Positions 5,834-8,059 of a stretch of DNA of 8,059 bases are shown in pieces. Source of the stretch: Clostridiales bacterium (GTDB lineage: Bacteria; Bacillota; Clostridia; Oscillospirales; QAMX01); NCBI GenBank assembly GCA_012514045.1, contig JAAZBA010000309.1, forward strand, positions 1 through 8,059, in the 5' to 3' direction. The notes beneath the pieces were generated by a model, which did no database searches, was not told where the DNA came from, and saw nothing but the letters and a program-made list of their open reading frames with translations. The number at the start of each line of letters is the position of its first letter. Positions within the stretch are counted from its first letter, which is position 1. The translations under genes and the position numbers were made by a program.

Positions 5834-7363
5834 TTGAACAAATGGGGCAGTTGGGCGCAGAAACCCGATCTTATTCCCGAAACCAGCATTTCCGCTTTTT
5901 ACAATACCGATATTGTGATTGCAGGCGCCGGGATTGCCGGGGTAAGTTGTGCGCTTCGCGCCGCACAATCCGGAGCTAGGGTAATCGTACTTGAGCAAAG
6001 CAGAAACTGGTCGGGACGCGGCGGAAATATCGGCGTTGCCAATTCCGCATTTATGAAATCAAGAGGCTATGAAAACGACATTGACAAACTGGGTGAGGAA
6101 TGGATTAAGCGCTGCGGAAACAGATGCAATGAGCGTCTTGTCCGCAAATATCTTCTCAACGGCGGCCGGGCAATGGACTGGCTTATTGATATCATTACAA
6201 GGCCGGAATACGGTGCCCGTCCGGCATTAGAAGGTAGTTTGTACCGCGGAGAGAAATACCGCGAATATGTAGGTTCCCATCGCTTTTTTGATGGGCCTAT
6301 GGCCAGAAACGGTGCGCGCGCGGGCGGTGCGGATGCAGTTTATGCCATGTACAGCGAGGCCTTAAAAGCGGGAGTCGATTTCCGGTTTAAAACCCGCGCC
6401 ATGCAGCTGATAAAGACGGGAAACAGAGTAACAGGTATCATCGCGCAACGGGAAACCGGAGAATATGAACAGTATACCTGCAGCAAGGGCTGCATTCTCG
6501 CGACAGGCGACATCGGCGGCAATAAAGAAATGTGCGAGGATTTAGCCCCTTTAGCCAACAAGTGCGCCTCTAAGAAATACACAACGAAAAACGGCAACCT
6601 TGGAGACGGTCACCGTATGGGACTATGGGCAGGCGGCGTATTCGAGGATACACCGTTTCCAACGATGATCCACTCTATGGCATATTTTCTCGGCACCTAC
6701 TGTTTCTTCTTCGCCGGCCTGGATGGCAGACGTTTTATGAACGAAGACACTTATACTCAAGGTAATTCCATCGCTGTTATTCGGGAAGGGCTCCCCTATG
6801 CTTGGTCTGTAATAGACGCAGACTGGCCGGAAAAGGTGGAAAAATCCCTAGCCTACGGAGGAGGTCTGTTTTGGGGGCAGGATCACAAACTCGATGAGGA
6901 GCCGATATTTGACCGGGAGCGTGACCTGAGACTTCTCAAGCGAGGCGAGGCCGACGGAACAATGGTGTTCGCAGACACTCCGGAGGAACTGGCAAAGCTA
7001 ATGGATGTGCCGGTAGAAGCATTTTGCGATGAGCTTGCGCGATATAACCGCTTTTGCGAGGCCGGGCGTGACGACGACTTCGGAAAACGGCCGGAGCTCT
7101 TAATGCCACTGAACAAGCCGCCGTTCTACGCGTTGAAATTCGGACCATCGTTACTAGCAGTGGTTGGCGGTCTTAAGACTGACGCAAACTTTCAGGTGGT
7201 CGGTGAAACCAACGAACCCATAGAAGGTCTCTACGCCATTGGAAACGTTGCCGGAGGCAGATATGGAGTTGACTATCCTTTGATTATTTGCGGCAACAGT
7301 CACGGTACTGCGTTAACCTTCGGTTTCCTTCTGGGCGAGGAACTTGCTGCAAAGGAAGCCTAA
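5834..7363 (+). CDS. Fumarate-reductase-fold flavoprotein (FAD_binding_2), atypical active site
   Basis: This 509-aa protein has the FAD_binding_2 (PF00890) fold of soluble fumarate, urocanate and ketosteroid oxidoreductases. Seen are G31-A-G33-I-A-G36 with E54 (FAD), GDGHRMG, RRFMNE at 299-304, GLYAIGN near the C-terminus, GGRYGVDYP at 474-482 and GNSHG at 487-491. There is no Tat or Sec signal and no FMN-binding or haem domain, so it is cytoplasmic and takes electrons from another partner. Aligned by eye with Shewanella fumarate reductase Fcc3, the catalytic H365, R402, H504 and R544 correspond to F275, T308, A442 and Y481, so C4-dicarboxylate reduction is unlikely. The start is TTG 5834: AGGAAGGTGAT (5819-5829) is its ribosome site, with GAAGG 8 bases upstream, whereas GTG 5825 lies inside that site. 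A role in reducing or dehydrogenating an unsaturated or cyclic substrate is inference. Confidence 0.88.
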   Translation: MNKWGSWAQKPDLIPETSISAFYNTDIVIAGAGIAGVSCALRAAQSGARVIVLEQSRNWSGRGGNIGVANSAFMKSRGYENDIDKLGEEWIKRCGNRCNERLVRKYLLNGGRAMDWLIDIITRPEYGARPALEGSLYRGEKYREYVGSHRFFDGPMARNGARAGGADAVYAMYSEALKAGVDFRFKTRAMQLIKTGNRVTGIIAQRETGEYEQYTCSKGCILATGDIGGNKEMCEDLAPLANKCASKKYTTKNGNLGDGHRMGLWAGGVFEDTPFPTMIHSMAYFLGTYCFFFAGLDGRRFMNEDTYTQGNSIAVIREGLPYAWSVIDADWPEKVEKSLAYGGGLFWGQDHKLDEEPIFDRERDLRLLKRGEADGTMVFADTPEELAKLMDVPVEAFCDELARYNRFCEAGRDDDFGKRPELLMPLNKPPFYALKFGPSLLAVVGGLKTDANFQVVGETNEPIEGLYAIGNVAGGRYGVDYPLIICGNSHGTALTFGFLLGEELAAKEA

Positions 7364-7391
7364 AATAGAATAGACTTATGGTAGGAATCTT

Positions 7392-8059
7392 ATGGATATA
7401 TCGAAACTTCGGTCAGTATGTTTAGTGGGCAAATACAGAAACTACGCCGAGGCGGCTTATCACCTTTGTGTAAGCCCATCTGTTTTGTCTAAGCACATAT
7501 CATATGTTGAAAATGAGCTTGGCGTCGCTCTCTTTGAGAGAGCCAATAAATCGACTCCAATAAAGCTGACTCCGGTCGGAGAGAAGATCCTCCCTTGTCT
7601 TAATGAAATGCTTGACACATATTACAAGGCTGTTGGAATCGCCAAGGATTACCCTGAGAGTTCAGAAAATCTTTTGACTGTCTGCACCTGTCCCTATATC
7701 GGAGACTTTCATGAACCGGAAATGCTTTCCGCGTTTATCCGTGAACACCCCAACACCACAATTGTACGCCGTGTATCAAGCGTCAGAAGCATCGTCGAGC
7801 AGATCTGTAGCGGGTTAGCAGACGCTGCCTTTCTACCTGTACTCAACTATATAGGATCTGATGATGAATACATGCCGCTGGCAAACGCAAACATTTCCGT
7901 AGACGAGCTGTTCACTATAAAAAGCTTAAAGATCGGCGTGGGAAAATCTCATCCTCTAGCTGAATGCACAAAAATAACCGATACTGAATTTGATTTACTC
8001 CATAATGACACGTTTCTTTTTTCTCTTGATCAGACAGACACTCGCTGGCCGAGCAAGCG
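7392..8059 (+). CDS. LysR-family transcriptional regulator (3' end beyond window)
   Basis: The frame stays open from ATG 7392 to the right edge (222 complete codons). Residues 1-60 are a typical LysR winged helix-turn-helix: NYAEAAYHLCVSPSVLSKHI (17-36), then VENELGVALFER (39-50) and LTPVGEKIL. The rest is the start of the periplasmic-binding-protein-like effector domain, opening at about residue 93 (LLTVCTCPYIG). Full members are about 290-310 aa, so roughly a quarter is missing from view. AGGAA at 7383-7387 lies only 4 bases before ATG, a tight ribosome site, which may mean low expression. It begins 28 bases after the flavoprotein stop without a terminator, so it is probably the last or a late gene of the operon rather than divergently placed as is usual. 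The likely role is ligand-dependent control of this block through the promoter region before 466. Confidence 0.9.
   Translation, partial: MDISKLRSVCLVGKYRNYAEAAYHLCVSPSVLSKHISYVENELGVALFERANKSTPIKLTPVGEKILPCLNEMLDTYYKAVGIAKDYPESSENLLTVCTCPYIGDFHEPEMLSAFIREHPNTTIVRRVSSVRSIVEQICSGLADAAFLPVLNYIGSDDEYMPLANANISVDELFTIKSLKIGVGKSHPLAECTKITDTEFDLLHNDTFLFSLDQTDTRWPSK

Noticed and set aside
5677..5889. 70-codon minus-strand frame across the gap before the fourth gene
   Set aside because: It runs antisense into a real gene start and has no recognised family; its protein-like look may come from the inverted repeats it covers.
1..8059. CRISPR array, insertion sequence or transposase
   Set aside because: No regularly spaced repeats of 20 bases or more, no transposase-like frame and no terminal inverted repeats were seen on either strand.

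Overview
The window carries one co-directional block of five protein genes on the + strand (about 466 to the right edge), preceded by about 460 bases without a gene. Strong GGAAGGAG-type ribosome sites, moderate GC, an Fe-S flavoenzyme and several FAD proteins without haem partners suggest an anaerobic Firmicute (Clostridia-like). This is inference from style, not a phylogenetic result.

Left end (1-465). On the minus strand there is a 45-base 3' half of a tRNA that reads as tRNA-Arg(CCU): anticodon loop, 3' anticodon strand, variable loop, T arm, acceptor strand and CCA. It is followed by a good rho-independent terminator. No matching 5' half exists. This is the usual appearance of the distal attachment site of an element integrated into a tRNA 3' end, and the geometry places the gene block on the element side. 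Next to it are phased ACGG repeats and a 20-base near-match to the start of 16S rRNA. A candidate promoter and dyad precede the first gene.

Gene block. (1) A 658-aa Old Yellow Enzyme-type NADH:flavin oxidoreductase with an Fe-S cysteine motif and a C-terminal dinucleotide-binding half, related to 2,4-dienoyl-CoA reductase and trimethylamine dehydrogenase. (2) A 494-aa polytopic permease resembling the SLC13/DASS (ion transporter superfamily) anion carriers. (3) A 529-aa FAD-dependent oxidoreductase of the PF12831-like type. (4) A 509-aa flavoprotein with the fumarate-reductase/FAD_binding_2 fold, apparently cytoplasmic. (5) A LysR-type regulator running off the right edge. Gaps are 101, 32, 183 and 28 bases with no convincing terminator, so an operon is likely; the 183-base gap contains two mutually exclusive hairpins.

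Working model (inference): the permease imports an organic anion, the three flavoenzymes oxidise or reduce it in the cytoplasm, and the LysR protein senses it or a product. The substrate cannot be named. In an ungapped comparison from memory, genes 1 and 4 lack residues that define classical ene-reductase and fumarate-reductase chemistry, so this may be an undescribed catabolic or anaerobic electron-disposal pathway carried as island cargo.
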